Assembly: GCA_902785425.1 (NCBI GenBank)
Contig: CACZYP010000020.1
Coordinates: 23,883-59,230 of the forward strand
DNA from: an uncultured Ruminococcus sp.
Lineage (GTDB): Bacteria > Bacillota > Clostridia > Oscillospirales > Acutalibacteraceae
Length of the DNA stretch: 35,348 nt
Direction: 5' to 3'
The notes under the pieces are model-generated. The model had not been told where the DNA came from, made no database searches, and was given only the letters and a program-made list of their open reading frames with translations. Both the position numbers and the translations under genes were made by a program. This document shows positions 16,668 through 24,242 of this stretch, piece by piece (the stretch's first letter is position 1; the number at the start of each line of letters is the position of its first letter).

Positions 16668-17321
16668 TCACGAACAAAGCCTGTATTCTCCGCCGTCATT
16701 GACCACAACATTCTCGCCTAAAAGTTCTCCCACAAGTTCCTTTATGCGTGACGCCTTAACTCCGAGCAGCTTTGACAGCTCCGCTTCGCTTGCGATCGTT
16801 TTGTCGGTAAGATAATCTATTATCAAGGCTTTTTGTGTCTCGGTCTTTAAAACCGAGATATTCTGCGCCGGAAGCGTTGCCTCACGAAGCATTTCGCTTA
16901 TCTCGTCTTTTCTGCATCTGTAATCGCCCTCACCGCTTCTGCGGTAGATATTCAGCGGATCGCCGTCAACGTATACGGGCTTGCAGCAGCGTTCCGCTCT
17001 GGGTACTTTTATTACGATGATATGATCGCCGCCGATATTCTCTATCGTGATATCTTTCATCGAAAGCAGATTTACACTTGTCTTTCTCGGGTCATTTACT
17101 ATATTCCAGAACTCGCTTACAAGCTCCTCGGGATCGGGCAGATCAACAGTGTGCAGGCTCTTATCGTCATACTCCTCAACGCCGAGCAGAATTATTCCTC
17201 CGAGAGTATTGGCAAAAGCGGAATACGTCTCCCACACGCTGTGAGGAAGCCCTCCGAGCGCAGACTTAGCCTCGATGCGGTTATTCTCTCTGTATTTATC
17301 AAGCTGCATAAGATCGATCAT
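16668..17321 (-). CDS. AlbA_2 (Schlafen-type) domain protein with C-terminal winged helix
   Basis: The 217-residue product has an AlbA_2 domain, also known from divergent AAA_4 and Schlafen-like proteins. The characteristic segments are RIEAKSALGGLPHSVWETYS and AFANTLGGIILLGVEE, then IIVIKVPRAERCCKPVYV and IYRRSGEGDYRC. The last 65 residues (KALIIDYLTDKTIASEAELSKLLGV onward, split across residues 152-177) look like a winged helix-turn-helix, so a DNA-binding regulator is likely. The start is the ATG at 17321, which has AGGTGAT close upstream; an in-frame ATG at 17351 has no ribosome site. Many relatives have a longer ATP-binding middle region that is absent here. No clear partner lies next to it. 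Confidence 0.78.
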   Translation of the reverse strand: MIDLMQLDKYRENNRIEAKSALGGLPHSVWETYSAFANTLGGIILLGVEEYDDKSLHTVDLPDPEELVSEFWNIVNDPRKTSVNLLSMKDITIENIGGDHIIVIKVPRAERCCKPVYVDGDPLNIYRRSGEGDYRCRKDEISEMLREATLPAQNISVLKTETQKALIIDYLTDKTIASEAELSKLLGVKASRIKELVGELLGENVVVNDGGEYRLCS

Positions 17322-17457
17322 ATCATCACCTGCCCGTTCAGGACGATACATTCAACAAAAAACATTACAAACAACTTAAATCTTGATAATATCCGAAGCG
17401 CTTGCGCACTTCTTCACTGTTGATTGTATTATATCTCATTTTATGTAATAATTCAAG

Positions 17458-17605
17458 GGAAGCACTGATTAAATCGAGTGCCCATATTGCGCAGTCAGAT
17501 TTGCGGACAGTGTCCGCAGACCGATCGGCATGTGTTACAAGTGCCCTTGGGGTGCAAGCAAGATGGGTGCTCAGTCCACAGGACATGATTTATTCAGTGG
17601 TTTCC
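17458..17605. mobile_element. MITE-like element with imperfect terminal inverted repeats
   Basis: The 148-bp segment begins GGAAGCACTGATTAAATC and ends with an inverted copy that reads GGAAACCACTGAATAAATC from the other side (about 16 of 18 positions match, with one indel). The triplet AAG flanks both ends and may be a target duplication. Inside are a TGCGGAC/GTCCGCA hairpin near 17502-17518 and a long-range pairing of GAGTGCCCAT with ATGGGTGCTC. No open frame in it is credible as a protein. It lies in the 312-base gap between the AlbA_2 gene and the HAD gene. Confidence 0.6.
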
Positions 17606-17633
17606 AAGAATACAGGCGCAAAGCTTCATGCTT

Positions 17634-18278
17634 TTATTTTAGCGTTCCTATAACAGCTGTCAATGTTTTCGCAACAGCATAAACAAGCGGCAGCACTTCG
17701 CTTTCCGCTTTTCCGCCATCGGGCACGCATATAACTTTAAGTCCTGCCGCATAGGCAGACTTAACGCCGTTCGGTGAATCCTCCAATGCAATACAGTTTT
17801 GCGGAGTCACTCCGAGCTTTTCACAGGCGTAAAGATAAACATCCGGAAACGGCTTGCCGTGCTCAAGATCGCATGCGCAGACTATCGTTTTAAAGCAGTC
17901 ACGAACGCCTGCACGGGTCAGATAATCGCTTGCACGCTCAAAATTCGTCGCCGTAGCTATAGCCGATTTTATATTGTTTCTGCGAAGATGCTCAGTCAGC
18001 TCTCTTACGCCCGGTTTTGCTTCAACGCCGTACTTGTCAACATACTCGCTCATGAGCTTGATCCTCGTTTGCTTGACAAGATCAAAATCAAAGCCCTCGC
18101 CGAACGTATCGCAAAGAAGCTTTCGGGCGAGCGTTTTATCAAGGCTTCGCAGTGCCAATGCGGTTTCAAAAGTCATCTCATAACCGCACACCTGTGCCGC
18201 CTCACGCCAGAAGCGCTGATAAAGCTTCTCCGTATCCAATATAAGCCCGTCAAGGTCAAAAATAACCGCTTCTATCAT
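17634..18278 (-). CDS. HAD-superfamily phosphatase, beta-phosphoglucomutase-like
   Basis: The 214-residue cytosolic protein is a subfamily IA haloacid dehalogenase-type phosphatase or phosphomutase. Motif I is FDLDGLILDT with nucleophile D8 and acid/base D10. A helical cap follows, then motif II in SAIATATN, the motif III lysine in LEHGKPFPDVY, and motif IV in ALEDSPNGV. The cap and the GKPFPD and EDSPNG signatures are typical of beta-phosphoglucomutase-like sugar phosphatases. The exact substrate cannot be read from sequence. Its ATG is preceded by GGAGGAGGG and lies 24 nt after the dusB stop codon, so the two are probably co-transcribed. Confidence 0.85.
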   Translation of the reverse strand: MIEAVIFDLDGLILDTEKLYQRFWREAAQVCGYEMTFETALALRSLDKTLARKLLCDTFGEGFDFDLVKQTRIKLMSEYVDKYGVEAKPGVRELTEHLRRNNIKSAIATATNFERASDYLTRAGVRDCFKTIVCACDLEHGKPFPDVYLYACEKLGVTPQNCIALEDSPNGVKSAYAAGLKVICVPDGGKAESEVLPLVYAVAKTLTAVIGTLK

Positions 18279-18302
18279 AACGCATGCCCTCCTCCTTACA
18301 GA

Positions 18303-19262
18303 TCACATATTATAAATATCTCCGACCAAAGCTTCAAGTTCCGAGAAAGTTTTCAGTGTACAGGCCGCTCTTCTGAACGATGATGCACCTCTGAAACCTT
18401 TTAAGTACCAGCCGACATGCTTTCTCGCTTCACGCATGCCTACATCTTCGCCCTTGTATTCGCACAAAGTTTTCATATGCTTGAGCATAACGAACAAACG
18501 CTCTTCCTTCGACGGCGGAGGGAGCTGTTTTTCCTCTGTAAACCACGAATATATCTGCATGAAAAGCCACGGATTTCCGAGTGCGCCTCTGCCGATCATA
18601 ACAAGATCGCAGCCTGTTTCTTCGTACATCGACTGAGCGTCCTCTGCTGTGAGGATATCTCCGTTTCCGATAACGGGAATACTTACCGCCTGCTTTACTG
18701 CTTTTATTATGTCTCGATCAACAGGCGGCTGATACTGCTGCGCTCTTGTCCTGCCGTGAACGGCTACGGCAGCAGCTCCGTTTGCTTCGCATATCTTTGC
18801 AACCTCAACGGCGTTTACGGATTTGTCGTCCCAGCCCTTGCGTATTTTTACCGTAACGGGAATATCGACCGCAGAGCTTACCGCCTTTACTATATCGCCG
18901 CAGAGCTTTGGGTCTTTCATCAGCGCAGAGCCGCAGCCGTTTCCGCTTACTTTCGGAGCAGGACAGCCCATGTTGATGTCGATTATCTCCGGGCGGTAAT
19001 CCATCGCTTTTTCGGCAGCGTGAGCCATAGTGAGCGGATCGCTTCCGAAAAGCTGTATACCTGCCGGGCGCTCGCTGTCGGATATTTCCATAAGCTGCTC
19101 CGTTTTTGCACTTTTGTATTCAAGTCCTTTGGAGCTTACCATTTCGGTAACGGTATACGCAGCGCCGAAGCTGCGGCAAAGCTCCCGAAAAGCCTTGTCT
19201 GCAACGCCTGCCATAGGAGCCAGGGCAGCGTAGCCCTTTATCTCAACATTGCCGATAAACAT
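18303..19262 (-). CDS. dusB: tRNA-dihydrouridine synthase, DusB type
   Basis: The 319-residue flavoenzyme reduces uridines in the tRNA D-arm to dihydrouridine. It has the FMN-binding TIM-barrel signatures [20 protein letters not shown] near the start, then [20 protein letters not shown] with the catalytic cysteine, [43 protein letters not shown] and [14 protein letters not shown] helical tRNA-binding domain closes the protein. Length and motifs fit the DusB branch. GGAGGGATAAG precedes the ATG. The gene lies directly downstream of tRNA-Gly and its terminator, only 20 nt from the terminator's T-run, which leaves no clear room for its own promoter. Confidence 0.93.
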   Translation of the reverse strand: MFIGNVEIKGYAALAPMAGVADKAFRELCRSFGAAYTVTEMVSSKGLEYKSAKTEQLMEISDSERPAGIQLFGSDPLTMAHAAEKAMDYRPEIIDINMGCPAPKVSGNGCGSALMKDPKLCGDIVKAVSSAVDIPVTVKIRKGWDDKSVNAVEVAKICEANGAAAVAVHGRTRAQQYQPPVDRDIIKAVKQAVSIPVIGNGDILTAEDAQSMYEETGCDLVMIGRGALGNPWLFMQIYSWFTEEKQLPPPSKEERLFVMLKHMKTLCEYKGEDVGMREARKHVGWYLKGFRGASSFRRAACTLKTFSELEALVGDIYNM

Positions 19263-19282
19263 TTCTTATCCCTCCGTGATAT

Positions 19283-19311
19283 AAAAAAATCGCACTACCG
19301 AGTAGTGCGAT
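19283..19311 (-). terminator. Terminator downstream of tRNA-Gly
   Basis: On the minus strand ATCGCACTAC pairs with GTAGTGCGAT around a TCG loop, followed by seven T residues. It begins 4 nt after the encoded CCA of the tRNA and lies between the tRNA and dusB. Confidence 0.9.
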
Positions 19312-19315
19312 AACT

Positions 19316-19391
19316 TGGAGCGGATGACGGGGCTCGAACCCGCTACCTCCACCTTGGCAAGGTGGCGCTCTACCAGATGAGCTACATCCGC
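19316..19391 (-). tRNA. tRNA-Gly (anticodon GCC), 3' CCA encoded
   Basis: The minus strand folds as a full cloverleaf. The acceptor is GCGGATG with CATCCGC, the D-arm contains AGCTCATCTGGTAGAGC, the anticodon arm is CCACC-TTGCCAA-GGTGG with GCC in the middle, and the T-arm contains GGGTTCGAGCCC. The discriminator base is T and CCA follows at 19318-19316. A perfect promoter lies just upstream. Confidence 0.97.
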
Positions 19392-19413
19392 ATCTCTTTG
19401 TGACTGCTTGATT

Positions 19414-19442
19414 ATTATATCAGCAAAAACTGAATTTGTCAA
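19414..19442 (-). promoter_or_regulatory. Consensus promoter of tRNA-Gly
   Basis: On the minus strand TTGACA (19442-19437) and TATAAT (19419-19414) are 17 bp apart, a perfect consensus, ending about 22 bp before the tRNA 5' end. The next promoter, for the DHH gene, diverges from this one. Confidence 0.92.
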
Positions 19443-19485
19443 TAGGGAAATTCATGTTTTTTTAAATAAATCCGCAAGAACAATA

Positions 19486-19514
19486 TTGCATAAAGCCGTA
19501 AAGTATGGTATAAT
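19486..19514 (+). promoter_or_regulatory. Promoter of the DHH phosphoesterase gene
   Basis: TTGCAT (19486-19491) and TATAAT (19509-19514) are 17 bp apart. The gene's ribosome site and ATG follow about 90 nt downstream. Confidence 0.7.
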
Positions 19515-19610
19515 TCAAATTAAAGGTGAAAGTTGATAATAATTTTACAACAAGAGCTTTTAATATGTATGCTTTTTATATATACAGAAATACGTTTTGG
19601 AGGTTTTACT

Positions 19611-20546
19611 ATGGAAAAAAAGCGTTTGGTAACACGAAGCGACTTCGACGGACTTGTTTGCGCCATGATACTCCGTGATCTGGATATCATAGATGAAATA
19701 AAATTCGTGCACCCGAAAGATGTGCAGGACGGTAAGATCGAGCTTTCCAAGAACGATATTACCACCAACCTGCCCTACGACCCGAGAGTAGGACTTGCGT
19801 TTGACCATCATGAATCCGAAATAGACCGATTGAAATCGATCGAAGCAGGCGGTGAGCTTGTTATCGAGCCTGACGCACGCAGCGCCGCACGAGTTGTGTA
19901 CAATTACTATGGAGGAAGAGAAAAGCTGCCGGGAATCACAGACGAGATCATGGCTGCCGTTGACAAGGGCGACAGCGCCGACTTTACAGTTGACGAGATA
20001 CTGCATCCCACCGGCTGGGTGCTGCTGCATTACCTGATGGACGCTCGCACAGGTCTCGGACGTTTCCATCATTTCCGCATATCGAACTACGATCTTATGA
20101 TGCAGCTTATCAGCTACTGTATGAACCATACGATTGACGAAATACTGGAGCTGCCCGACGTCAAAGAAAGAGTAGATCTGTACTTTGAGCAGGCCGAGCA
20201 GTTCAAAGCGCAGCTGAGACGCCTGGCTAAGATACACGACAAGGTAGTTGTGCTCGATCTGCGCAACGAAGAGATCATACATGCCGGCAACCGCTTCATG
20301 ATATATGCAATGTATCCCGAAACAGAGATATCGATCCATGTAGCATGGGGCTTCAGAAAACAGAACACAGCCGTTATGATCGGAAAATCTATTGTCAATA
20401 AGGTTTCACATGTCGATATAGGTGAGCTTTGCCTTAAATACGGCGGCGGCGGTCATCATAATGCCGGCACCTGCCAGCTTGACAATGACAAAGTAGACGC
20501 CGCTCTGCCCGATATCATCAGAGCGCTCAACGGGTACGAAGATTAA
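19611..20546 (+). CDS. DHH/DHHA1 family phosphoesterase
   Basis: The 311-residue cytosolic protein is a member of the DHH superfamily of Mn-dependent phosphoesterases, which includes nanoRNases, c-di-AMP phosphodiesterases and exopolyphosphatases. Motif I is TRSDFDG (D11, D13), the signature DHH is at residues 65-67 (AFDHHES), a further metal ligand is in AAVDKGDSADF, and the DHHA1 domain ends with the nucleotide-binding GGGGHHNAGTC. The start at 19611 has GGAGG 7 nt upstream; the frame continues upstream but without a site. The middle region (HYLMDARTGLGRFHHFRISN) differs from classical NrnA proteins, so I do not assign a substrate. It is a single-gene unit with an intergenic hairpin behind it. 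Confidence 0.85.
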   Translation: MEKKRLVTRSDFDGLVCAMILRDLDIIDEIKFVHPKDVQDGKIELSKNDITTNLPYDPRVGLAFDHHESEIDRLKSIEAGGELVIEPDARSAARVVYNYYGGREKLPGITDEIMAAVDKGDSADFTVDEILHPTGWVLLHYLMDARTGLGRFHHFRISNYDLMMQLISYCMNHTIDEILELPDVKERVDLYFEQAEQFKAQLRRLAKIHDKVVVLDLRNEEIIHAGNRFMIYAMYPETEISIHVAWGFRKQNTAVMIGKSIVNKVSHVDIGELCLKYGGGGHHNAGTCQLDNDKVDAALPDIIRALNGYED

Positions 20547-20565
20547 TAAATTATATACAACAACT

Positions 20566-20688
20566 AAACCGCCGTCACGCAGCTTGTGACGGCGGTTTCG
20601 GATCGTCGAAAAAGCGTGGCAAAACTTTACGTTATGATTTATTATTTTTTTGACAAATTAACGCCCTGCACATCTTTGCAGGGCGTTA
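20566..20688. terminator. Two hairpins between convergent DHH and ddl genes
   Basis: A 13-bp stem, AAACCGCCGTCAC with GTGACGGCGGTTT (20566-20598), lies 20 nt after the DHH stop. A 12-bp stem, TAACGCCCTGCA with TGCAGGGCGTTA (20659-20688), lies just after the ddl stop on the minus strand. Neither is followed by a good T-run in the direction expected, but the stems are strong and well placed for transcription ends. Confidence 0.6.
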
Positions 20689-20693
20689 TCTGA

Positions 20694-21743
20694 TTATTTG
20701 TATTTTTCAAGCGAAACTTCAACGATCTTGTTGCAAAGATCTTCGTAGCCGATGCCTTCCGCAGCAGCTTCCTGCGGAATAAGGCTTGCGCTTGTCATGC
20801 CGGGCAGCGTGTTTGCTTCAAGCGAGAACATGTCGCCGTTATTGTCAAGCAGGAAGTCAACTCTGCCATAGCCCTCAAGACCGAGAACATCGTAAGCTTT
20901 CTCTGCTTCTCTCTGCATGCGTGCCGTAGTTTCTTCGTCAAGATTTGCAGGGCAGATCTCTTCCGTTCTGCCGCTCTGGTATTTGTTGATATAATCGTAG
21001 AATCCCGTTTTCGGAATGATCTCGATGATAGGCAGTGCCTTGCCGTTGATAACGCCGACAGAGAACTCTCTGCCTTTGATGTACTGCTCAACGAGTACCT
21101 TTGTTTCATAGCGGAATGCTTCTTCCATTGCCTTTTTGAACTCGTCGGGAGTTTCAACGATAGATACGCCTACGCTGCTGCCGCCCGAGCAGGGCTTTAC
21201 AACGCAGGGGTAGATGCTGTGCTTTGCACATGCTTCGTCGTTCCAGTCGGAAAGGCGGTAGCATATGCTGTTCGGAGTGGGAACGCCGTGATGCAGGAAA
21301 ATGCTCTTCGTAACGCTCTTGTCCATAGCAGCTGCGCTTGCAAGGTATCCGCTTCCCGTATATTTTACGCCCATGAGATCGAGCGCTGCCTGAAGCTTTC
21401 CGTTTTCACCGTCGCCGCCGTGAAGCGCTAAAAAGCAGATGTCTGCATAGCGACAGATATCCTCAACATGCTCGCCGAAGAATCTGTCCGATTTGTCACG
21501 GCGTCTGCTGCGGACCTCTGCAAGGTCGGGAATGCTCTCGCCTACAAAGCTGTCTTTTGTGAAGTCGTAACCGTTTTCAAAAAGCTTCTCAACGTTAAAA
21601 TTGTCCTGTTCGTAGCCCATGAAAACATCTATCAAAACAATGTGGTGTCCTTTTTTGCGAAGCGCTTTTGCGACCATGCTGCCGGAAGTGATGGAAACGT
21701 CTCTTTCGGTGCTGAGTCCGCCTGCAAGTACAGCTATATTCAT
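20694..21743 (-). CDS. ddl: D-alanine--D-alanine ligase
   Basis: The 349-residue ATP-grasp enzyme joins two D-alanines for peptidoglycan precursor synthesis. The N-terminal AVLAGGLSTERDVSITSG, the GGDGENGKLQAALDLMGVKYTG segment (residues 110-131), KPCSGGSSVGVSIV, EFSVGVI and the C-terminal GYGRVDF, SLEANTLPGMT are all characteristic. The omega-loop region reads DYINKYQSG, the tyrosine-containing form of D-Ala:D-Ala ligases rather than the form of D-Ala:D-Lac ligases, so there is no sign of built-in vancomycin resistance. A short insertion (about residues 70-95, rich in Arg and Asp) is longer than in many homologues. It lies 65 nt after the DUF4097-like gene, with a hairpin between them, so it may be expressed partly by read-through. 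Confidence 0.95.
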   Translation of the reverse strand: MNIAVLAGGLSTERDVSITSGSMVAKALRKKGHHIVLIDVFMGYEQDNFNVEKLFENGYDFTKDSFVGESIPDLAEVRSRRRDKSDRFFGEHVEDICRYADICFLALHGGDGENGKLQAALDLMGVKYTGSGYLASAAAMDKSVTKSIFLHHGVPTPNSICYRLSDWNDEACAKHSIYPCVVKPCSGGSSVGVSIVETPDEFKKAMEEAFRYETKVLVEQYIKGREFSVGVINGKALPIIEIIPKTGFYDYINKYQSGRTEEICPANLDEETTARMQREAEKAYDVLGLEGYGRVDFLLDNNGDMFSLEANTLPGMTSASLIPQEAAAEGIGYEDLCNKIVEVSLEKYK

Positions 21744-21770
21744 TGTGTCATCTGACCTTTCGTTTAAATT

Positions 21771-21795
21771 AGCGGAGCCAAAAAAAGGCTCCGCT
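21771..21795 (-). terminator. Hairpin between the DUF4097-like gene and ddl
   Basis: AGCGGAGCC pairs with GGCTCCGCT around a 7-A (plus-strand) loop. On the minus strand it is followed by AATTTAAACG rather than a T-run, so it may be a weak terminator or an attenuator that lets some transcription reach ddl. Confidence 0.5.
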
Positions 21796-21808
21796 ATACA
21801 TTTTACTA

Positions 21809-22783
21809 TTAATTCGCCGCAGTTACAATACCAAATTTAATATTTGTTTCCATTGTATAACCATCGGTGCTATTTTCATGAGCATTTTGTGCAGGGTTGG
21901 TTTTGTCACTGAAAATGCCGTAGCTTTCGCTGTGGCGAAGCGTAAGATCGCCGTTCTTCGGAAGCTTTACATTGGCAGTAGTGCCGTAAGCTTCAAGCCC
22001 TATATTGCCGGATATTTTTGAAAATCCCAAAGAAAGCGCCGACATGCGTGCGTTTGCGGTGATCGTGCCGCTTATATCGGAAATATCGGCGGTGGTGCTG
22101 TTTACTGTGAAGCCTGTCGATTTTGCCGCAAGCTTCTTTATGTTAAATTCGCTCGATTCGCCGTCAATGCGCAAAGAATCGAGAGCGGATATGTTTTCCG
22201 CAGAAAGTGATGAACCGCTTGTCATTACAGTAATATTATCTGCTGCGAGCGACTTGCCGGAAAGCTTGCTGTTTTTGATGTTGAAGCTCATGTCCATAGC
22301 GCTTTCGACCGAGTCGAGCGTTATTGTGCTGTCAGATGCTTTTATAACGAAGCCGCCCTTGCAGGAGTCGGGCAGGACTATTTTAAGAGTGCCCTCATCG
22401 CTGCTGCCGATAGCCTGAATATGAAGTCTGCCGCCTGTAATGCCCGCAGTGAGGGAACAGCCGTTTGCGGTGGCTGTGAGCTTGTACTCGTCTGTTACAG
22501 ATATATCGATCTCGCAGTTATCGGAGTAAAGCTCAAGTGTATTGAATTCGTTTAGCTCACTTTCATATTTGCCGTTTGACGCCTCATTTTTCATGCTGCC
22601 GAAGTCAAATCGCTCAGGCGGAGCATATTCAACTATGCTGTCGTCAAGTTTAAGGTTTTCTTCAATTATGCCGTAAATTGCGGTCGCAGTAACGTTGTCT
22701 CTGTGCGCCCAGTATAAGCCTGCCGATGTGAGTATCACGCCTGTAACAAGAAGGAGCGCCGAGATCTGCAGAAGCTTTTTCAT
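21809..22783 (-). CDS. DUF4097-like membrane-anchored beta-solenoid protein
   Basis: The 324-residue protein begins with a lysine pair and a hydrophobic helix (about residues 4-24), predicting membrane anchoring or export. The rest is a long series of short beta-strand units such as TLELYSDNCEIDISV, SFNIKNSKLSGKSLAADNIT and ADISDISGTITANARMSALS, the pattern of DUF4097/putative adhesin-type proteins. Its ATG follows the stop codon of the DUF1700 gene with no gap, so translation is coupled. DUF1700 and DUF4097 genes are often neighbours in Bacillota, commonly with a PadR regulator that is absent here. The molecular role is unknown; cell-envelope stress response is a guess from related operons. 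Confidence 0.75.
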   Translation of the reverse strand: MKKLLQISALLLVTGVILTSAGLYWAHRDNVTATAIYGIIEENLKLDDSIVEYAPPERFDFGSMKNEASNGKYESELNEFNTLELYSDNCEIDISVTDEYKLTATANGCSLTAGITGGRLHIQAIGSSDEGTLKIVLPDSCKGGFVIKASDSTITLDSVESAMDMSFNIKNSKLSGKSLAADNITVMTSGSSLSAENISALDSLRIDGESSEFNIKKLAAKSTGFTVNSTTADISDISGTITANARMSALSLGFSKISGNIGLEAYGTTANVKLPKNGDLTLRHSESYGIFSDKTNPAQNAHENSTDGYTMETNIKFGIVTAAN

Positions 22784-23338
22784 TTACGCCGCACCTCTTT
22801 TCCCGAAGTGGAGCGTTCTTCCCATTAAAGACGGGAACCATTTGAATGCGCCGCCAATGCCCTTGAAATACGCTGCGCTCAGAAGAACGAGCGATACCGT
22901 TATGAACAGACCGCCGACGCCTGCAAGTATAAGTCCTCCGCTGAGTGAGAATACGCCGAAGCAGGTAACGCTGCCGAATGCAGCCGCTACGCAAAGCGCA
23001 AGTATAGCCAAAGCGAGTGCAAGCCCCAGAGCAAGCACGAGCGCCTCGTATACGATAAGTACGGGTATCAGCAGGATAAAGAACATCACGCCGAGCGCAG
23101 TGGCGCCGTTTTCCACATTCTGTTTATCTTCTGTGGAAAACACATGCTCGCCGTTCATGAACTTATCGGCGATCTCCTTCGGAGAAGGCAAAGCGGCGAT
23201 GATCTCTTCGTCGCTTTCTCCCTGTGCCTCATGCTCGCTGAAATATCCGTCGTACTCGCTCATGAGCGAGTATTTTTCTTCGTCGGAAAAACCTTCGGCG
23301 CAGGTCATCAGCTCATACATGAATTGCGAACGGGTCAT
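22784..23338 (-). CDS. DUF1700-like membrane protein
   Basis: The 184-residue product starts with a HAAS-type helical domain (TRSQFMYELMTCAEGFSDEE, then YDGYFSEHEAQGESDEEIIA and LPSPKEIADKF). Three or four hydrophobic segments follow between about residues 78 and 165 (ALGVMFFILLIPVLIVYEAL, LALALAILALCVAAAFGSV, SLSGGLILAGVGGLFITVSL). This is the DUF1700 architecture. The soluble domain of such proteins typically interacts with a PadR-type regulator, but no padR gene is adjacent; a HAD gene takes its place. Its ATG overlaps the HAD stop codon by four bases (ATGA), and its own stop abuts the next ATG, so all three genes are coupled. Confidence 0.82.
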   Translation of the reverse strand: MTRSQFMYELMTCAEGFSDEEKYSLMSEYDGYFSEHEAQGESDEEIIAALPSPKEIADKFMNGEHVFSTEDKQNVENGATALGVMFFILLIPVLIVYEALVLALGLALALAILALCVAAAFGSVTCFGVFSLSGGLILAGVGGLFITVSLVLLSAAYFKGIGGAFKWFPSLMGRTLHFGKRGAA

Positions 23339-24057
23339 AGCAGGTAATCCCTCATTTTAAGTGTGTCGCCGTCGGGGATAAAGTAAGTCGTTCCCGTGTC
23401 ATATTTGATGGCAGGGGAAATGTTGGAGTGGATATAGAGCGTGTCAAAGCCTGCTCTGAGTCCGCCCTTGATATCTGTAATGGGGTCGTTGCCGACCATG
23501 ATCGTTTTTTCGGGATCAATATTGAAACGGTCAATAAGAGTGTTGTAGAAGCATATGTCGGGCTTTGAGCACTCTTCATCGGACGATATTATAATGCCGT
23601 CGAAGTCGTCTCTGATACCGATGACTTCGAGTTCGTCCCATGTGAACGTTCTTTGAGCATTTGTCAAAAGATATATTTTTCCGACTTTCTTGAGATCGTC
23701 AAGAAGCTCTCTTATGCCGGGGTAAAGCCTGATGTACAGTCTTGATGTGCGGCGGAAGAAAAGCCCAGTTTCATGAACAAGCTCATGTGAAGGGTAAACG
23801 CCTTTATGCTCATACATTCTGCGGAACACTTTATCTATTTTGATGTCTATGTTCTCGAAGAACGGGTGGTTTCTGTGAACGGATTCTTGTTCTTCTTTTA
23901 CGTAAACATCGTAAAGCCAGTTCAGCTCTTTGGGATTATAATCTGCGCCGTGCATTTTGTAAAATTCCGATAATTTTTCCCAGAGTCTCATATCCCACTC
24001 GTTTGTTCTTATATCTGCGAGCGTGCCATAAAGGTCAAAAACATAGTTCTGATACAT
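23335..24057 (-). CDS. HAD-superfamily hydrolase with dehalogenase-type motif I
   Basis: The 240-residue protein is a subfamily IA HAD hydrolase. Motif I is FDLYGTL: the nucleophile D8 is present, but the usual second aspartate of phosphatases is Tyr10, the form known from L-2-haloacid dehalogenases. Motif II is in IYLLTNAQ, the motif III lysine in SDEECSKPDICFY, and motif IV in MVGNDPITDIKGG. The cap region is helical. Because motif IV keeps its metal-binding aspartates, a phosphatase role is still possible. It heads a three-gene coupled operon with the DUF1700 and DUF4097 genes and has a consensus promoter 30-60 bp upstream. AAGGGG precedes the ATG by 8 nt. Confidence 0.82.
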   Translation of the reverse strand: MYQNYVFDLYGTLADIRTNEWDMRLWEKLSEFYKMHGADYNPKELNWLYDVYVKEEQESVHRNHPFFENIDIKIDKVFRRMYEHKGVYPSHELVHETGLFFRRTSRLYIRLYPGIRELLDDLKKVGKIYLLTNAQRTFTWDELEVIGIRDDFDGIIISSDEECSKPDICFYNTLIDRFNIDPEKTIMVGNDPITDIKGGLRAGFDTLYIHSNISPAIKYDTGTTYFIPDGDTLKMRDYLL

Positions 24058-24095
24058 ACGGTAAACCCCTTTCGATTTTATAATTCGCCATTATA

Positions 24096-24124
24096 ATTAT
24101 AACTCGAATTACGTTCCCTGTCAA
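24096..24124 (-). promoter_or_regulatory. Consensus promoter of the HAD-DUF1700-DUF4097 operon
   Basis: On the minus strand TTGACA (24124-24119) and TATAAT (24101-24096) are exactly 17 bp apart. The predicted start is near 24089, giving a leader of about 30 nt. Confidence 0.9.
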
Positions 24125-24194
24125 CGTATTAAATGAAAGAATGATAAATAAATTATAGCATTTATATTCCGGCAGAGTTAAAAATGATTTTCAG

Positions 24195-24229
24195 ACAAAA
24201 ATGAGGACAACGAATTCGCTGTCCTCATT
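24195..24229 (-). terminator. Terminator of the fructose PTS operon
   Basis: AATGAGGACA pairs with TGTCCTCATT around a loop containing the palindrome CGAATTCG. On the minus strand TTTTTG follows. It lies directly behind the ptsI stop codon. Confidence 0.88.
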
Positions 24230-24242
24230 AAAAAATGGCGTA

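Noticed and set aside
17365-17586. A small minus-strand open frame over the MITE-like element
   Set aside because: It follows the inverted-repeat element, has no ribosome site, and is best explained as chance reading of the repeat.
20694-21743. A vancomycin-resistance type D-Ala:D-Lac ligase
   Set aside because: The omega-loop has the tyrosine form (DYINKYQSG) of ordinary D-Ala:D-Ala ligases and no van genes are nearby.
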